From the NCBI GenBank assembly GCA_965246915.1, contig CBDFGB010000025.1, positions 248,001 to 312,000 on the forward strand: DNA of 64,000 bases. The letters are read 5' to 3'. A program made the position numbers and the translations under genes. The notes under the pieces were generated by a model. The model worked only from the letters and a program-made list of their open reading frames with translations, did not search any database and was not told where the DNA came from. Positions 48,415-58,302 of this stretch are shown in pieces. The number at the start of each line of letters is the position of its first letter. The first letter of the stretch is position 1. The DNA is from CAVRQM01 sp965246915 (GTDB lineage Bacteria > Pseudomonadota > Alphaproteobacteria > Acetobacterales > Acetobacteraceae).

Positions 48415-50919
48415 ATGACCATCGTCAGCAGCGGCCACCACCTCTACATCGCGTCGCCCACGATCGAGACCGGCGACGTGATCCTCAATGGTGGTGCAAT
48501 CAGCGTCTATGGTGGTGGCGTCACCAGCAACACCGTCATTTCTCCCGGCGGCTTCCTGTATGTCGGCAACACCGGCGTCGATATTGGCGCCACGATCATG
48601 TTCGGCGAAGAAGACGTGACCTATGGCGGCAAGGCGTCCGGGACGGTCATCTCCTCCGGCGGGTTGCAGGTGGTCTTCGATCACGGGTACACCAGCGGGG
48701 TGATCGTCAATGAACGCGGCCGTCAGGTCGTGAGCAGTGGCGGGGGCAGCTACGGGACCGTCGTCGGGTCCGGCGGCGGCGCGGAGGTCGCAAGTGGCGG
48801 GCAGTCGCAGTTCGGCTTCGTGCTCAGCGGCGGCGTGGAGGTCGTCGACAGCGGTGGCTTCGACAGCGGTGGCACGTTGTATGCCGGCGCCAATCAGTAT
48901 GTCGACATCGGCGGCGGAACGGCATTTGAAACAATCTTTGGCACGGAGTCGGTTCTTTCTGGCGGCATCTCCAGCAACGACGTGATTGCGACGGGCGGCG
49001 TCCAAAGCCTGGCTGGCCATGCGGTGGCGACGACGATCGCGGCTGGCGGCATCCAGTATGTTTTCGGGCTCGCCGAGACAGGACATGTTCTGAGCGGCGG
49101 GATCGAGGACGTCTACAGCGCTTCAGACTATTCCGATGTCGATCTGGGTGGCACGCAGCGCGTCGAGTCCGGCGGGACAAGCTTCGCAGCCGTCATCGCG
49201 GGCACGCAATATGTCTCGGCCGGGGGCGTGACGAGCGACGCCAGCATCGCCTCGACCGGCGTCGAGACGATCGCGGGAGCCGCCGTGTCCGGCCTTATTG
49301 CCGCCGGCGGGATCGAGGACGTGGTGAGCGGCGGTGTCGATCGCTTTTCGCAGGTCGGCAGCGGCGGTTTTCTTGACGTGGAATCGGGCGGGGTCGCCAG
49401 CGGATCGACGGTCATGGCCGGCGGTCAGTTGGTGGTGGCGCTGGGTGGCCTGACGATCGGCGCGACGATCTCGGGCGCCGGCTACATCGCGGGCGTCGAG
49501 ACGTCCAACACCGTCGCGGCCGGCGGCTTCGAGCAGGTTTTCGGGACCGGCGTGTCGCTGTCGGCAACCATCTCGGCGGGCGGCGCCCTCGAGGTGGATT
49601 CCGGCGCAAGGGCGGCCGCCACCGCCGTTTTGGGATCCCTGATCGTCTCCTCCGGAGGGCTGACGAGCGGCGCGGTCATTTCGTCCGGCGGTGTGCAGTT
49701 CGTCTCCGGCGGGATCGCGTCCGGCTCACAAATCCATGCGTCCGGCCAACAATATGTGCAGGCCAACGGGATCGACCGCTTCGTCACCGTCTACAGCGGC
49801 GGTGCCGAGTACGTGGAGCAGCCGGGGTTGTCATACAACACCAACGTAGCGTCCGGCGGCCTGCAGGAAGTGGACTTTTCCGGCAAGGCGTTCGCGGCGA
49901 CGATCTTTGGCAGCCAGCGAATCACGTATTCGGGCTATGCCAGCGGGACGATCGTCCGCGCGGGCGGGACCGAGACCATCCTGAGCGGCGGCAGCGCGAG
50001 ATCGACGGTTTTGTCGGCCGGCACGGCAATCGTCAGCTCTGGCGCGCGCGCGATATCGGCGATCGTCTCCAGCAGCGGTGTCCTCGGCGTATCCTCCGGC
50101 GGGCTTGCAAGCGCGGCGATCGTCTCATCCGGCGGCATCGCTCGAGTCTTTGCGGGGGGTGTCGTCAGCGGGGCCATCGTGGTGGCCGGGGGAAAGGTGC
50201 TGGTGTCTTCGGGCGGCGTGGATCGCTATGCCTCTATCGGCGGCGTCAGCGCCACGCAGACGGTGACAAGCGGCGGCGTGGGGCGCGGCGCGACCATTTC
50301 GAGCGGTGGCGCGCAATACGTGTCGGCCGGCGGAAGCAGCTTGTTTACGGTGATCCGCGCTGCCGGCGCAGAGCGGGTCTACTCCGGCGGCATCGCCAGT
50401 GGCACCGTGGTGAGCAGCGGCGGGCGAGAGTATGTCTCGGCCGGCGGGATCGACCGGTTCTCGGTGGTCAGCAGCGGCGGATTGGAGTTCATCGGCTCGG
50501 CGGCCACGATCAGCGGCACGACGGTGCTGAGCGGTGCGAAGCTGACCATTTCGTCCGGCGGCGTGGTGCAGGCGGGGCTCACGCTGTCCGGCGGCACGGC
50601 GGCGATTTCCGGCAGCATGGCGGCGGGGCAGCAGGTCGGTTTCGACGGTGCCGGGGGGACGCTCGCGCTCTTCAACCTGCCGGGGTTCGCGGCGGTGCTG
50701 AGCGGCTTTTCCGCCGGCGACCGGATCGGTCTCGGTGGCTTCGCCTATGGGGCGGGCGAGACACGGTCCTTTGTCGCGGCGGCGAGCAACACGAGCGGAA
50801 CGCTGACGGTGGTCGACGGCGCGAAAACCGCGAAGCTCACGCTGATCGGCAGTTACGCCACGAGCAATTTCGCGCTGTCCGATGACGGGGCGGGCGGAAC
50901 GTTCGCGACGTTCGTTTGA
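48415..50919 (+). CDS. Strand-loop-strand repeat surface protein
   Basis: This 834-residue protein is made almost wholly of about 40 repeats with the pattern xxVxSGGxxxVxxGG (TIGR04415-like, as in AIDA passenger domains), which form a beta-solenoid. There is no N-terminal signal peptide and no C-terminal beta-barrel. The last 125 residues are a shared module (QQVGFDG.GGTLAL, FSAGDRI.LGGFAYGAGETRS, TVVDGAKTAKLTL, SNFALSDDGAGGTF) also ending the metalloprotease before it, probably the type I secretion signal. ATG at 48415 is favoured by GGAAGG 7-12 bases upstream, although TTG at 48364 is in frame. It likely acts in adhesion, by analogy. Confidence 0.78.
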   Translation: MTIVSSGHHLYIASPTIETGDVILNGGAISVYGGGVTSNTVISPGGFLYVGNTGVDIGATIMFGEEDVTYGGKASGTVISSGGLQVVFDHGYTSGVIVNERGRQVVSSGGGSYGTVVGSGGGAEVASGGQSQFGFVLSGGVEVVDSGGFDSGGTLYAGANQYVDIGGGTAFETIFGTESVLSGGISSNDVIATGGVQSLAGHAVATTIAAGGIQYVFGLAETGHVLSGGIEDVYSASDYSDVDLGGTQRVESGGTSFAAVIAGTQYVSAGGVTSDASIASTGVETIAGAAVSGLIAAGGIEDVVSGGVDRFSQVGSGGFLDVESGGVASGSTVMAGGQLVVALGGLTIGATISGAGYIAGVETSNTVAAGGFEQVFGTGVSLSATISAGGALEVDSGARAAATAVLGSLIVSSGGLTSGAVISSGGVQFVSGGIASGSQIHASGQQYVQANGIDRFVTVYSGGAEYVEQPGLSYNTNVASGGLQEVDFSGKAFAATIFGSQRITYSGYASGTIVRAGGTETILSGGSARSTVLSAGTAIVSSGARAISAIVSSSGVLGVSSGGLASAAIVSSGGIARVFAGGVVSGAIVVAGGKVLVSSGGVDRYASIGGVSATQTVTSGGVGRGATISSGGAQYVSAGGSSLFTVIRAAGAERVYSGGIASGTVVSSGGREYVSAGGIDRFSVVSSGGLEFIGSAATISGTTVLSGAKLTISSGGVVQAGLTLSGGTAAISGSMAAGQQVGFDGAGGTLALFNLPGFAAVLSGFSAGDRIGLGGFAYGAGETRSFVAAASNTSGTLTVVDGAKTAKLTLIGSYATSNFALSDDGAGGTFATFV

Positions 50920-50941
50920 GGTGCGCGCCCGCGCCGGGACG

Positions 50942-51379
50942 TTACCGAACGCCCAGCAGCTCCACGTCGAAGATCAGCGTGGCGCCGGGCGGGATGACGC
51001 CGCCGGCGCCGCGCGCGCCGTAGCCGAGCTCGGGCGGGATGACCAAAGTGCGCTTGCCGCCGACATGCATCGTGGCGACGCCGATATCCCATCCGGCGAT
51101 GACCTGCTGCTCGCCGAGGCGGAAGCTGAACGGGGCGCCGCGGTCGCGGGAGCTGTCGAATTTCTTGCCGCGCGCGCCGTCGCGGTCGAGCCAGCCGGTG
51201 TAGTGGACGGAGACGGTCTGTCCGGCGCGGGGCTCGGCGCCAGTGCCGACCACCTCGTCATGGATTTTCAGACCGGACCCCAAGGTGGTGAAATTCTCGG
51301 CGGAGACGGGCGCGGCACTTGCGGTCATCAGAAACACTCCGGCGATCGTTCGAAGAAGACGACGCATCATGGGGCACAT
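50942..51379 (-). CDS. FKBP-type peptidyl-prolyl cis-trans isomerase, secreted
   Basis: This is a 145-residue protein with a signal peptide (MRRLLRTIAGVFLMTASAAPVSA) and one FKBP domain: VSVHYTGWL, QVIAGWDIGVATMHVGGKRTL, ELGYGARGAGGVIPPGATLIFDVELL. It folds proline bonds of periplasmic proteins. The start at 51379 has two nearby Mets (51370 and 51367) as alternatives. It is convergent with the strand-loop-strand gene, with 22 bp between them. Confidence 0.92.
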   Translation of the reverse strand: MCPMMRRLLRTIAGVFLMTASAAPVSAENFTTLGSGLKIHDEVVGTGAEPRAGQTVSVHYTGWLDRDGARGKKFDSSRDRGAPFSFRLGEQQVIAGWDIGVATMHVGGKRTLVIPPELGYGARGAGGVIPPGATLIFDVELLGVR

Positions 51380-51421
51380 CCAAAAGAACAGGCGTGGTTG
51401 AAGCCGAGACCGGGGTGTCGG

Positions 51422-53233
51422 TCAAACGGCGCGCAACGCGGCCAGCACCGCCGCGCCGTAGCGGGTCAGTTTCGACGCGCCGACGCCCTTGATCCGACCA
51501 AGCGCGTCGAGCGTGGCCGGACGGTCCGCGGAAATCTCCTGCAGCACGCTGTCATGAAAAATGACATAGGGCGGCACACCCTGCGCCTTGGCCTCGCGCG
51601 ATCGCCAAGCGCGCAGGGCGTCGAATATCGCGTCGCCGCCGGCCGGTGACGGCGAGGCGCGGCCTCTCGCCGGGCGCTCCGGCTTGGCGGCCGGCGGCGG
51701 GTCGTCGCGCAGCATGACGACTTCCTCGCCGCGCAGGATCGGGCGGGCGCGGTCCGTGACCAGCGAGAGGGTCGCGAACTTCCCGTCCTCGACGGCGAGC
51801 GCGCCGCGGGCGACGAGTTGGCGCACCGCACCCCGCCAGAATTCGCGCGGCCGGTCGCGGCCGATCCCGAACACCGGCAGCTGGTCGTGGCCGCGTTGCG
51901 TCGTGGTCTCCGACGTTTCGCCGAGCAGGACGGAGATCACATGCATGGCGCCGAAGCGCTGACCGGTGCGATAGATCGCCGACAGCAGCTTGCGCGCCTC
52001 CTGCGTGCCGTCGAACAGCTTCGCGGGCCGGCGGCAATTGTCGCAATGGCCGCAGGCGGCGCCCAGCGTCTCGCCAAAGCAGGTCAGCAACGTCGCGGTG
52101 CGGCACTCGGCCGTCTCGGTCAGCGCGATCATCGCCTCTAGTCGCGTTCGCATGACCGCTTTCTGCGCCTCGGGCGCGGCCGAGCTCTGCAGGAAGTAGC
52201 GGGCGCGGGCGATGTCCTCGCCGCCGTAAAGCAGGAGCGTTTCCGACGCGGCGCCGTCGCGGCCGGCGCGGCCGATCTGCTGGTAGTAGGCTTCGGGGCT
52301 GTCCGGCATGTCGAGATGGGCGACGAACCGGACATCCGGGCGGTCGATGCCCATGCCGAAGGCGATGGTGGCGACCATGATGACCGGCTCGCCCGACCGG
52401 AACAGCTTCAAGCCGTCCCGTTTCACCTGCGCGTCGAGCCGCGCGTGGTAGGCGATCGCGGGAAGTCCCTTGGCCGCGAGGCTGGTGGCGACGCGCTCGG
52501 TCTTGGCGCGACTGCCACAATAGACGATGCCGGTGTCGCCCTTGTGACGGCGGAGCAGTTCCAGAAGCTGCCCGGTCTCGCTGGATTTCGGCGCGACGGC
52601 AAGGTCGAGGTTGGGGCGGTGGAAGCTCGCCACGAACACGGCGGCGGCGGGCATGTCGAGTGCCGCGAGAATGTCGGTGCGGGTGCGCGGGTCGGCGGTG
52701 GCGGTCAGCGCCACGCGCGGAACGCCTGGAAAATGCTCCCGCAGGCAGGCCAGCGCCCGGTATTCTGGGCGGAACTCGTGGCCCCACTGGCTGACGCAAT
52801 GCGCCTCGTCGATGGCGATGAGCGCCAGGCGGCGATGGCGCAGCCGCTCCATGAGCCCGCCGGCGAGCAGGCGTTCGGGCGAGACATACAGCAAGCTCAG
52901 CCGGCCGGCGTCGAGGAGTCGGCCGGTCTCACGCTGTTCGTCCGGATCGAGTTCGGAGTGCAACGCGGCGGCAGCCACGCCGAGTTGGCGCAGGGCCGCG
53001 ACCTGATCGTCCATGAGCGCGATCAACGGGGAGACGACGATGGCCGTGCCGGGGCGGCAGAGGGCAGGGACCTGGTAGCAGATGCTCTTGCCGCCGCCGG
53101 TGGGCATGAGCACGAGCGCGTCGCCGCCGTCGACGACATGGGCGACGGCGGCACCTTGTAGCGGGCGGAAGGCGTCGTAGCCGAAGACCGCCGACAACAC
53201 GCCGTCGGGGGTGGTCTGCGTGCCGTCGAACAT
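51422..53233 (-). CDS. recQ: ATP-dependent DNA helicase RecQ
   Basis: This 603-residue protein unwinds DNA 3' to 5' and works in recombination and fork repair. It has Walker A MPTGGGKS (43-50), the DEAH box DEAHCVSQWGHEFRPEYR (from 142), conserved motif VATIAFGMGIDRPDVRFV, QQIGRAGRDG and a zinc-binding RQC region CFGETLGAACGHCDNC (near 376-391). The last 70 residues are the HRDC domain. The start MFDGTQTTPDGVLSAVFGYD suits the family. Confidence 0.94.
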   Translation of the reverse strand: MFDGTQTTPDGVLSAVFGYDAFRPLQGAAVAHVVDGGDALVLMPTGGGKSICYQVPALCRPGTAIVVSPLIALMDDQVAALRQLGVAAAALHSELDPDEQRETGRLLDAGRLSLLYVSPERLLAGGLMERLRHRRLALIAIDEAHCVSQWGHEFRPEYRALACLREHFPGVPRVALTATADPRTRTDILAALDMPAAAVFVASFHRPNLDLAVAPKSSETGQLLELLRRHKGDTGIVYCGSRAKTERVATSLAAKGLPAIAYHARLDAQVKRDGLKLFRSGEPVIMVATIAFGMGIDRPDVRFVAHLDMPDSPEAYYQQIGRAGRDGAASETLLLYGGEDIARARYFLQSSAAPEAQKAVMRTRLEAMIALTETAECRTATLLTCFGETLGAACGHCDNCRRPAKLFDGTQEARKLLSAIYRTGQRFGAMHVISVLLGETSETTTQRGHDQLPVFGIGRDRPREFWRGAVRQLVARGALAVEDGKFATLSLVTDRARPILRGEEVVMLRDDPPPAAKPERPARGRASPSPAGGDAIFDALRAWRSREAKAQGVPPYVIFHDSVLQEISADRPATLDALGRIKGVGASKLTRYGAAVLAALRAV

Positions 53234-53651
53234 GAGGTCAGTGTCCGAGGTGGACCTCGGCGCGACGGCGCTCGCTGGGCCTTGCGCACGTGTCGTTGGG
53301 CGGGATCGACGTGTGGGACCCGACTCGGCGCATCACGATGATCCTACGAACTCGTCGATGAGCTTCCTGCCCGCCGCGCCAGCTTTCGTCAAATCGACGA
53401 TCGACGCCCTTCACGCGGCTAGGTTGACCACCCGGCAACGGCATTCTAACCAGTACCGTCTATGCCATGACGTGGCGCGAATCATATAAAACTCCGCGCG
53501 AATCCGGCGCGAGGCGGAATGAAAGGGTGAAAACAGTGAGGAAGACCGATCGTCAGGAGATCCTCGTCTCGGCGTACAGCCCGACCACGCGCGTTGCCGC
53601 CCCACTTCCCAAGCCACCGGCGAAGCCGCGCCCTTGCCGGTAGCCCGCTGG

Positions 53652-54349
53652 TCAGGGCAACAGGGATTCGGCGGGCACGTAGTTTTCAACTCTTGGCAGG
53701 AGCCAGATCGTGTGTTCCCACATCCTTGGGAACTGCTTCTCCATGGCGATGAGGAATCCAGCAGCAAGACTCGCAATTCGGTAAGCTGCCCTTCCAGAAG
53801 AAAGAAGGCGTCGTCCATCGGTAAGTGACGGCGCCGGATGAGGATCGCGATGTGCTCCACGTAGGCCAGCAGCGAGATGAGCTTGGCTCCATCCGCCTTG
53901 AACGTCGATGATTGAAACTTGTCGTTGATGAAGTCGACCTTGGTCATCCCCGCGTTGGCGGGGAGAGATTCATATTCATTCAGCAGATTGTGTGCGATCG
54001 CGGACTGTTCCAGGAACGCCGCACTTAGAACCGTCGCCGCGATGTTGATGTAGACGTCCGCCTGGGCGGCCCGCCTCGTGGCGATCAACTGGCGCCGAGC
54101 GAAGATGGAAAGAGTGATGGTGACCAGCAGCAGCACCAGGTTCGACAGAAAGTAGAATATTTCTGTAACGTTGCGGAAAGTATTTTCATGACGCGCGCCG
54201 CTCACTACGTCGCCGTCCAGCGCGTTGGGGAATGCGCGAACCAGCAGCGTCATCAGCAGGGCGATCGAGACGAACAAGGTGGCAGCGGACAGGAAGATCC
54301 TGGGCGTCCATTGCGTGAACTGCTCACTCGGGGGCAGGTGGAACTCCAT
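53652..54349 (-). pseudogene. Two-helix membrane protein, frameshifted
   Basis: The gene encodes two hydrophobic helices (FLSAATLFVSIALLMTLLV and IFYFLSNLVLLLVTITLSIF). A conserved-looking helical part follows (AAQADVYINIAATVLSAAFLEQ through YVEHIAILIRRRHLPMDDAFF) up to EG. In the original frame the sequence then becomes a Ser/Cys-rich run that ends at 53411. One frame away the natural continuation is FLIAMEKQFPRMW and HTIWLLPRVENYV, stopping at 53652. Adding one base to the CCC at 53789-53791 joins the two and gives about 232 residues. It may be a real mutation or a homopolymer error. The architecture resembles DUF4760-like proteins, but I have no firm family. It has lower G+C than its neighbours. 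Confidence 0.65.
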
Positions 54350-54395
54350 GTTCTCGGGCTCCCTCCGGCGTGGTCAGCGTCCCGTCGACCCAGGG

Positions 54396-54791
54396 TCAGG
54401 GCCCGACGCTGATCTCCACGCGGCGGCTCTCGATCGGGTCGAGCGAGTAATCGACCTCGCCGAGCGCCTTACGCTGGATCCGGCCGGCCGGCACGCCATT
54501 GCTGACAAGGCCGTCGGCCACCACCTGCGCCCTGGTTTTGGCCAGATCGGCATTGGCGGCCGGCGTGCCGATCGGGGAGGCGAAACCGGCGACCGTCACC
54601 ATGACCGTCGGGTGGTCGTTGGCGCTTTCAGCCGCGGCCTTGATCGAACCTTGCGCGGCCTCGCCGAGAGCGGCCGAGAATGGTTCGAAGAAGATCACGT
54701 ATTTCTGGCCCTGGCCGGCCGGCGTGCCGAGCTGCAGCCGCGCGCAGCCGGCAAAGGCGAGGATCAGCCCCAAGGCTGCGAGTCGGCGCAT
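54396..54791 (-). CDS. OmpA-family lipoprotein
   Basis: This 131-residue protein starts at 54791 with GGAGGA 7 bases upstream and has a lipobox LAFAGC. The rest is one OmpA C-terminal domain: YVIFFEPFSAALGEAAQ, VAGFASPIGTPAANADLAKTRAQVV and SRRVEISVG. It should bind peptidoglycan from an outer-membrane anchor. It is related in domain, but not obviously a copy, to the OmpA protein at 20703. It is followed by an aminotransferase on the same strand. Confidence 0.88.
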   Translation of the reverse strand: MRRLAALGLILAFAGCARLQLGTPAGQGQKYVIFFEPFSAALGEAAQGSIKAAAESANDHPTVMVTVAGFASPIGTPAANADLAKTRAQVVADGLVSNGVPAGRIQRKALGEVDYSLDPIESRRVEISVGP

Positions 54792-54844
54792 CGGCGAATC
54801 CTCCGGACAGGTCCGCAACTTCCTGCCCGCCGACCCGGCTTGCG

Positions 54845-56047
54845 TCAATCGGAACCGGCTGGCCGTTCGACGTAGCTGGCGACGAAGCGTTCCAGCCGGT
54901 CCATGGCTTCGTTCAGCAGGTCCGGCGTCTTGGCGTAGCAGAGCCGCACCAGGCCTTCCGCGCCGCGACCGAAGCTGGTCCCCGGTGCCATGCCAATCCG
55001 CGCCTCGTGCACCGCGCGCTTGCAGAAAGTTAGGGTATCGGTCATCCCGTCAACCGAGAACATGGCGTAGAACGCTCCCCGATTGGGCAGCGCGCGCACG
55101 CGCGGCATGCCAGCAAGGCGGCGGCCGACAATCTCCCGCGCTTCGCGGCAGCGGCCGACAAATTCGGCGACGAAATCCTCGCCATGGTCGAGGGCGGCGA
55201 TCGCGCCGGCCTGGAGAAATTCGAGGCCACCCGAGGTGTTGAACTGGATCAGCTTCTCGAAGGCATCGACGCAGCCGGCGGGATAGGTGATCCAGCCGAG
55301 CCGCCAGCCCGTCATCGCCCAGGCCTTCGAGAAGCTGTTGACGATGAAGACGGGATCCTCCGGCCGGGCGACTTCGTGGAAGCTGAAGGCGACCGGACGG
55401 TCGTAGACGATACGGTGATAGACCTCGTCGGACAGCAGGGCGATGTTTCGCTCGCGGCAGAATGCGAGCAGCGACTCCGCTTCCTCGCGTTCGATCATCC
55501 AGCCGGTCGGGTTGCCGGGCGAAGCGAGATAGATCACCCGCGTCGCGGCGTCGCAAGCGGCGAAGACATCGGCGAGCGAGAGTCCCCAGCCGTCGTTGCC
55601 GCGCTGCATCGGCACTTCGCGGACGGCAGCACCGTTGATCTGCATGGCGCGCATGACGTTGGGCCAAGACGGGGTGATGCAGACGGCGTTGTCGCCCGGC
55701 TGCACGGTGGCCTGCGCCACCTGCATCACGGCGTTCATGCCGGAATAGGTGAAGGCGATGCGGTCGTCGGCGATTTCCACGCCCCACAGGCGGCGGTGGT
55801 AGTCGATGAGCGCCCGCCGCAGATCCCGTGTGCCGCGGTTGTCGGAGTAGAACGTCCGGCCGGCGAACATCGCGGCGGATGCGGCCTCGCAGATGAAGCG
55901 CGGCGTCGGCACGTCGGGCTCTCCCGCCCACATCCGGATCACGTCGGGCAGGTAGAAACCCTCGCGCGCGACATCGAGGATGGGGCTGTCCTCCAGCGCC
56001 TGGATAGCCGGGCGGATCGGGGAGGGGGCAACGATCGTATCAAGCAT
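54845..56047 (-). CDS. PLP-dependent aminotransferase (class I/II)
   Basis: This 400-residue enzyme has the fold-type I pattern. YLASPGNPTGWMIEREEAESL binds the substrate carboxylate and phosphate, LLSDEVYHRIVY has the Asp that holds the pyridine nitrogen, and SKAWAMTGWRLGW carries the Schiff-base Lys (K241). ALPNRGAFYAMFSVDGM and CYAKTPDLLNEAMDRLERFV are the small-domain end. It could make aromatic or aliphatic amino acids. The substrate is not evident. zwf lies just upstream on the same strand. Confidence 0.88.
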   Translation of the reverse strand: MLDTIVAPSPIRPAIQALEDSPILDVAREGFYLPDVIRMWAGEPDVPTPRFICEAASAAMFAGRTFYSDNRGTRDLRRALIDYHRRLWGVEIADDRIAFTYSGMNAVMQVAQATVQPGDNAVCITPSWPNVMRAMQINGAAVREVPMQRGNDGWGLSLADVFAACDAATRVIYLASPGNPTGWMIEREEAESLLAFCRERNIALLSDEVYHRIVYDRPVAFSFHEVARPEDPVFIVNSFSKAWAMTGWRLGWITYPAGCVDAFEKLIQFNTSGGLEFLQAGAIAALDHGEDFVAEFVGRCREAREIVGRRLAGMPRVRALPNRGAFYAMFSVDGMTDTLTFCKRAVHEARIGMAPGTSFGRGAEGLVRLCYAKTPDLLNEAMDRLERFVASYVERPAGSD

Positions 56048-56139
56048 GGGTGGGATGCCCTTTCATTCGACCCAACTTTCTTGCCAACGCTCGCATAGCT
56101 CCGCGAGGGCGGGCTCGATGGATGTCGGACCAAAGTCCA

Positions 56140-57618
56140 CTAGCCTTCCTCCTCGTTCCAGCTCCGCCCGTCGCGCTCGACCAACGCGATCGCGGCGGAT
56201 GGTCCCCAGGTCCCGGACGTATACGGTTTCGGAGCCTCGCGCGAACTGGTCCAGGCCTCCAGGATCGGGTCGATCCAGGCCCAGGCCGCCTCCACCTCGT
56301 CGCGGCGCATGAACAGGGTCTGGTTGCCGCGCACCACGTCCATCACCAGCCGCTCATACGCGTCGGCGTTGCGGACGTTGAAGACATTGGCAAAGCTCAT
56401 ATCCAGCGGCACGTGCTGCAGCCGCATGCCGCCCGGGCCAGGATCCTTGATCATCAGCCACAGCCGTACGCCTTCGTCCGGTTGCAAGCGAATCACCAGA
56501 TGATTGGCCTCGATCGGACCCGCACCGCTGCCGAAAACGCTGTGCGGGATCGGCCGGAAACTGACCACGATTTCCGACACCCGCCCGGCCAGCCGCTTTC
56601 CGGTGCGCAGGTAGAACGGCACCCCGGCCCAGCGCCAGTTGGCGATCTCCGCCTTCAGCGCCACGAACGTTTCGGTGTGGCTGTGTGGGTTGCCGAGTTC
56701 CTCCAGGTAGCCGCGCACCGGCCCGCCGGCCGAGGCACCAGCGCGGTACTGGCCGCGCACGGTGCGCTCGGCGATATTGGCCGGTGTGATCGGCACCAGC
56801 GATTGCAGCACCTTCAGCTTCTCGTCGCGCACCGCGTCGGCGTCGAGCGACGTCGGCGGCTCCATCGCGGTCAGGCACAACAACTGCAGAAGGTGGTTCT
56901 GCGCCATGTCGCGCAGCGCGCCCGCCGTGTCGTAATATCCGGCGCGGCTTTCGACCCCCAGCGTTTCGGCCACGGTGATCTGAACGTGGTCGACATGGGC
57001 GGCATTCCACACCGGCTCGAACAGTGCGTTCGCGAACCGCAGCGCCATCAGGTTCTGAACCGTCTCCTTACCGAGATAGTGGTCGATCCGGAATACCCGC
57101 TCTTCGGAAAAGACCTTGCCGATCTCGTCGTTGACGGCGCGTGCGCTCTCCAATCCCTTGCCGATCGGCTTTTCGACCACGACGCGACTGTTGGCGGTGG
57201 CAAGCCCGTGCGCCCCGAGGCCGCGGCATATCGGCACGAACAGATCCGGCCCCGTCGAGAGATAGAACACCCGGATACGCTCCGGCTGGTCGGCCATGCT
57301 CTCGCGCAGCGCGTCCCATCCATCCTCGCCGGTCACGTCCACCGGCACGTAGCGCAGGCGGCCCAGAAAGGCCTCCACCGCGTCGTTCGGCCGATCCGCC
57401 TCCTTCACGTGCGCCTTGATGGCGTCGCGGGCAAAGTTTTGGAACGCCTCGTCGGACAACGTGCGCCGCGATGCGCCGATCACGCGCGCTTCCGGCGGTA
57501 CTTGGCCCGCGATGTCGCGGAAATACAGGCCCGGGATGAGCTTGCGCCCCGACAGGTCGCCGGTCGCCCCAAAAATGACGAGGTCGAACGGATCGACCGC
57601 GATGACGCGCGCTACCAT
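56140..57618 (-). CDS. zwf: Glucose-6-phosphate 1-dehydrogenase
   Basis: This 492-residue enzyme oxidises glucose-6-phosphate to 6-phosphogluconolactone, producing NADPH and feeding the pentose-phosphate and Entner-Doudoroff routes. It has the coenzyme motif FGATGDLSGRKLIP, the active-site RIDHYLGKETVQN with the catalytic His/Lys, and EKPIGKGLESA. The length is usual. Its normal partners pgl and edd are not in the window. Confidence 0.95.
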   Translation of the reverse strand: MVARVIAVDPFDLVIFGATGDLSGRKLIPGLYFRDIAGQVPPEARVIGASRRTLSDEAFQNFARDAIKAHVKEADRPNDAVEAFLGRLRYVPVDVTGEDGWDALRESMADQPERIRVFYLSTGPDLFVPICRGLGAHGLATANSRVVVEKPIGKGLESARAVNDEIGKVFSEERVFRIDHYLGKETVQNLMALRFANALFEPVWNAAHVDHVQITVAETLGVESRAGYYDTAGALRDMAQNHLLQLLCLTAMEPPTSLDADAVRDEKLKVLQSLVPITPANIAERTVRGQYRAGASAGGPVRGYLEELGNPHSHTETFVALKAEIANWRWAGVPFYLRTGKRLAGRVSEIVVSFRPIPHSVFGSGAGPIEANHLVIRLQPDEGVRLWLMIKDPGPGGMRLQHVPLDMSFANVFNVRNADAYERLVMDVVRGNQTLFMRRDEVEAAWAWIDPILEAWTSSREAPKPYTSGTWGPSAAIALVERDGRSWNEEEG

Positions 57619-57690
57619 GCAGCCGACCCTCTTCTTCCATGGCCTACCAGCATGTTACCTCGTCATGCTGCGGCGCGTCACGCCGCCGGC

Positions 57691-58302
57691 TCAGGTCGCG
57701 GGGATGGCAAGTCCGCGCTGCACCGCCGGACGGGCCGCGATGTCGGCGAACCAGCGCATCAAGCCGCCCAGCTCTCCCAGTTCGAGGCCTAGGCGGACTT
57801 GCGCGGTGCGCACCCACGGCCAGGTCATGATGTCGGCGATCCCGAACTCCGGCCCGGCGAGGAACGCGCTGCTTTCGAGCCGGACGTCGAGCACCTTGAG
57901 TACGCGAAGGCTCTCGCGCTCGAAGCGGTCGATCGCCAGCGGCACCTTCTCGGAAGCGAACACTTTGAAAAATCCGAGCTGGCCAAGCATCGGGCCGACA
58001 TGGGCGGCCTGAAAGAACAGCCACGTCATGGTCTGGTCGCCTGGGACCGGCATGAGTTGCCCGGACCGTTCGGCAAGATAGAGCAGGATCGCCCCGCTCT
58101 CGAGCACCGTTCGGCCGGCGTCGGGATCGACGATCATCGGGATCTTGCCGTTCGGGTTCATCGCCAGGTAGTCGGGCGTCTGGGTGCCGCCCTTGGTGAT
58201 GTCGATCGGGTGGACGGTGTAGGGCAGGCCCACCTCCTCCAGCATGATACTGGCCTTCTGGCCGTTGGGCGTGCCCCAGGTATACAGGTCGATCGGGGTC
58301 AT
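57691..58302 (-). CDS. Glutathione S-transferase (YfcG/YghU type)
   Basis: This is a 203-residue protein with an N-terminal thioredoxin-like half (LYTWGTPNGQKASIMLEEVGLPY, NPNGKIPMIVD, LESGAILLYLAE) and a helical C-terminal half. TPNGQK is the Asn-type active site of YfcG-like disulfide-bond oxidoreductases that use glutathione. It overlaps the agmatinase-like gene by 4 bp, so both are translated from one message. Confidence 0.88.
   Translation of the reverse strand: MTPIDLYTWGTPNGQKASIMLEEVGLPYTVHPIDITKGGTQTPDYLAMNPNGKIPMIVDPDAGRTVLESGAILLYLAERSGQLMPVPGDQTMTWLFFQAAHVGPMLGQLGFFKVFASEKVPLAIDRFERESLRVLKVLDVRLESSAFLAGPEFGIADIMTWPWVRTAQVRLGLELGELGGLMRWFADIAARPAVQRGLAIPAT

Noticed and set aside
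46318..49086. 922-codon frame opposite the repeat proteins
   Set aside because: Antisense to repeat-rich high-GC DNA. It crosses the gap between two genes without any ribosome site or domain.
43985..50919. ABC transporter as the type I exporter of the repeat proteins
   Set aside because: The ABC protein is of the SbmA/YddA membrane type and no membrane-fusion or outer-membrane partner is adjacent, so export by it is not supported.
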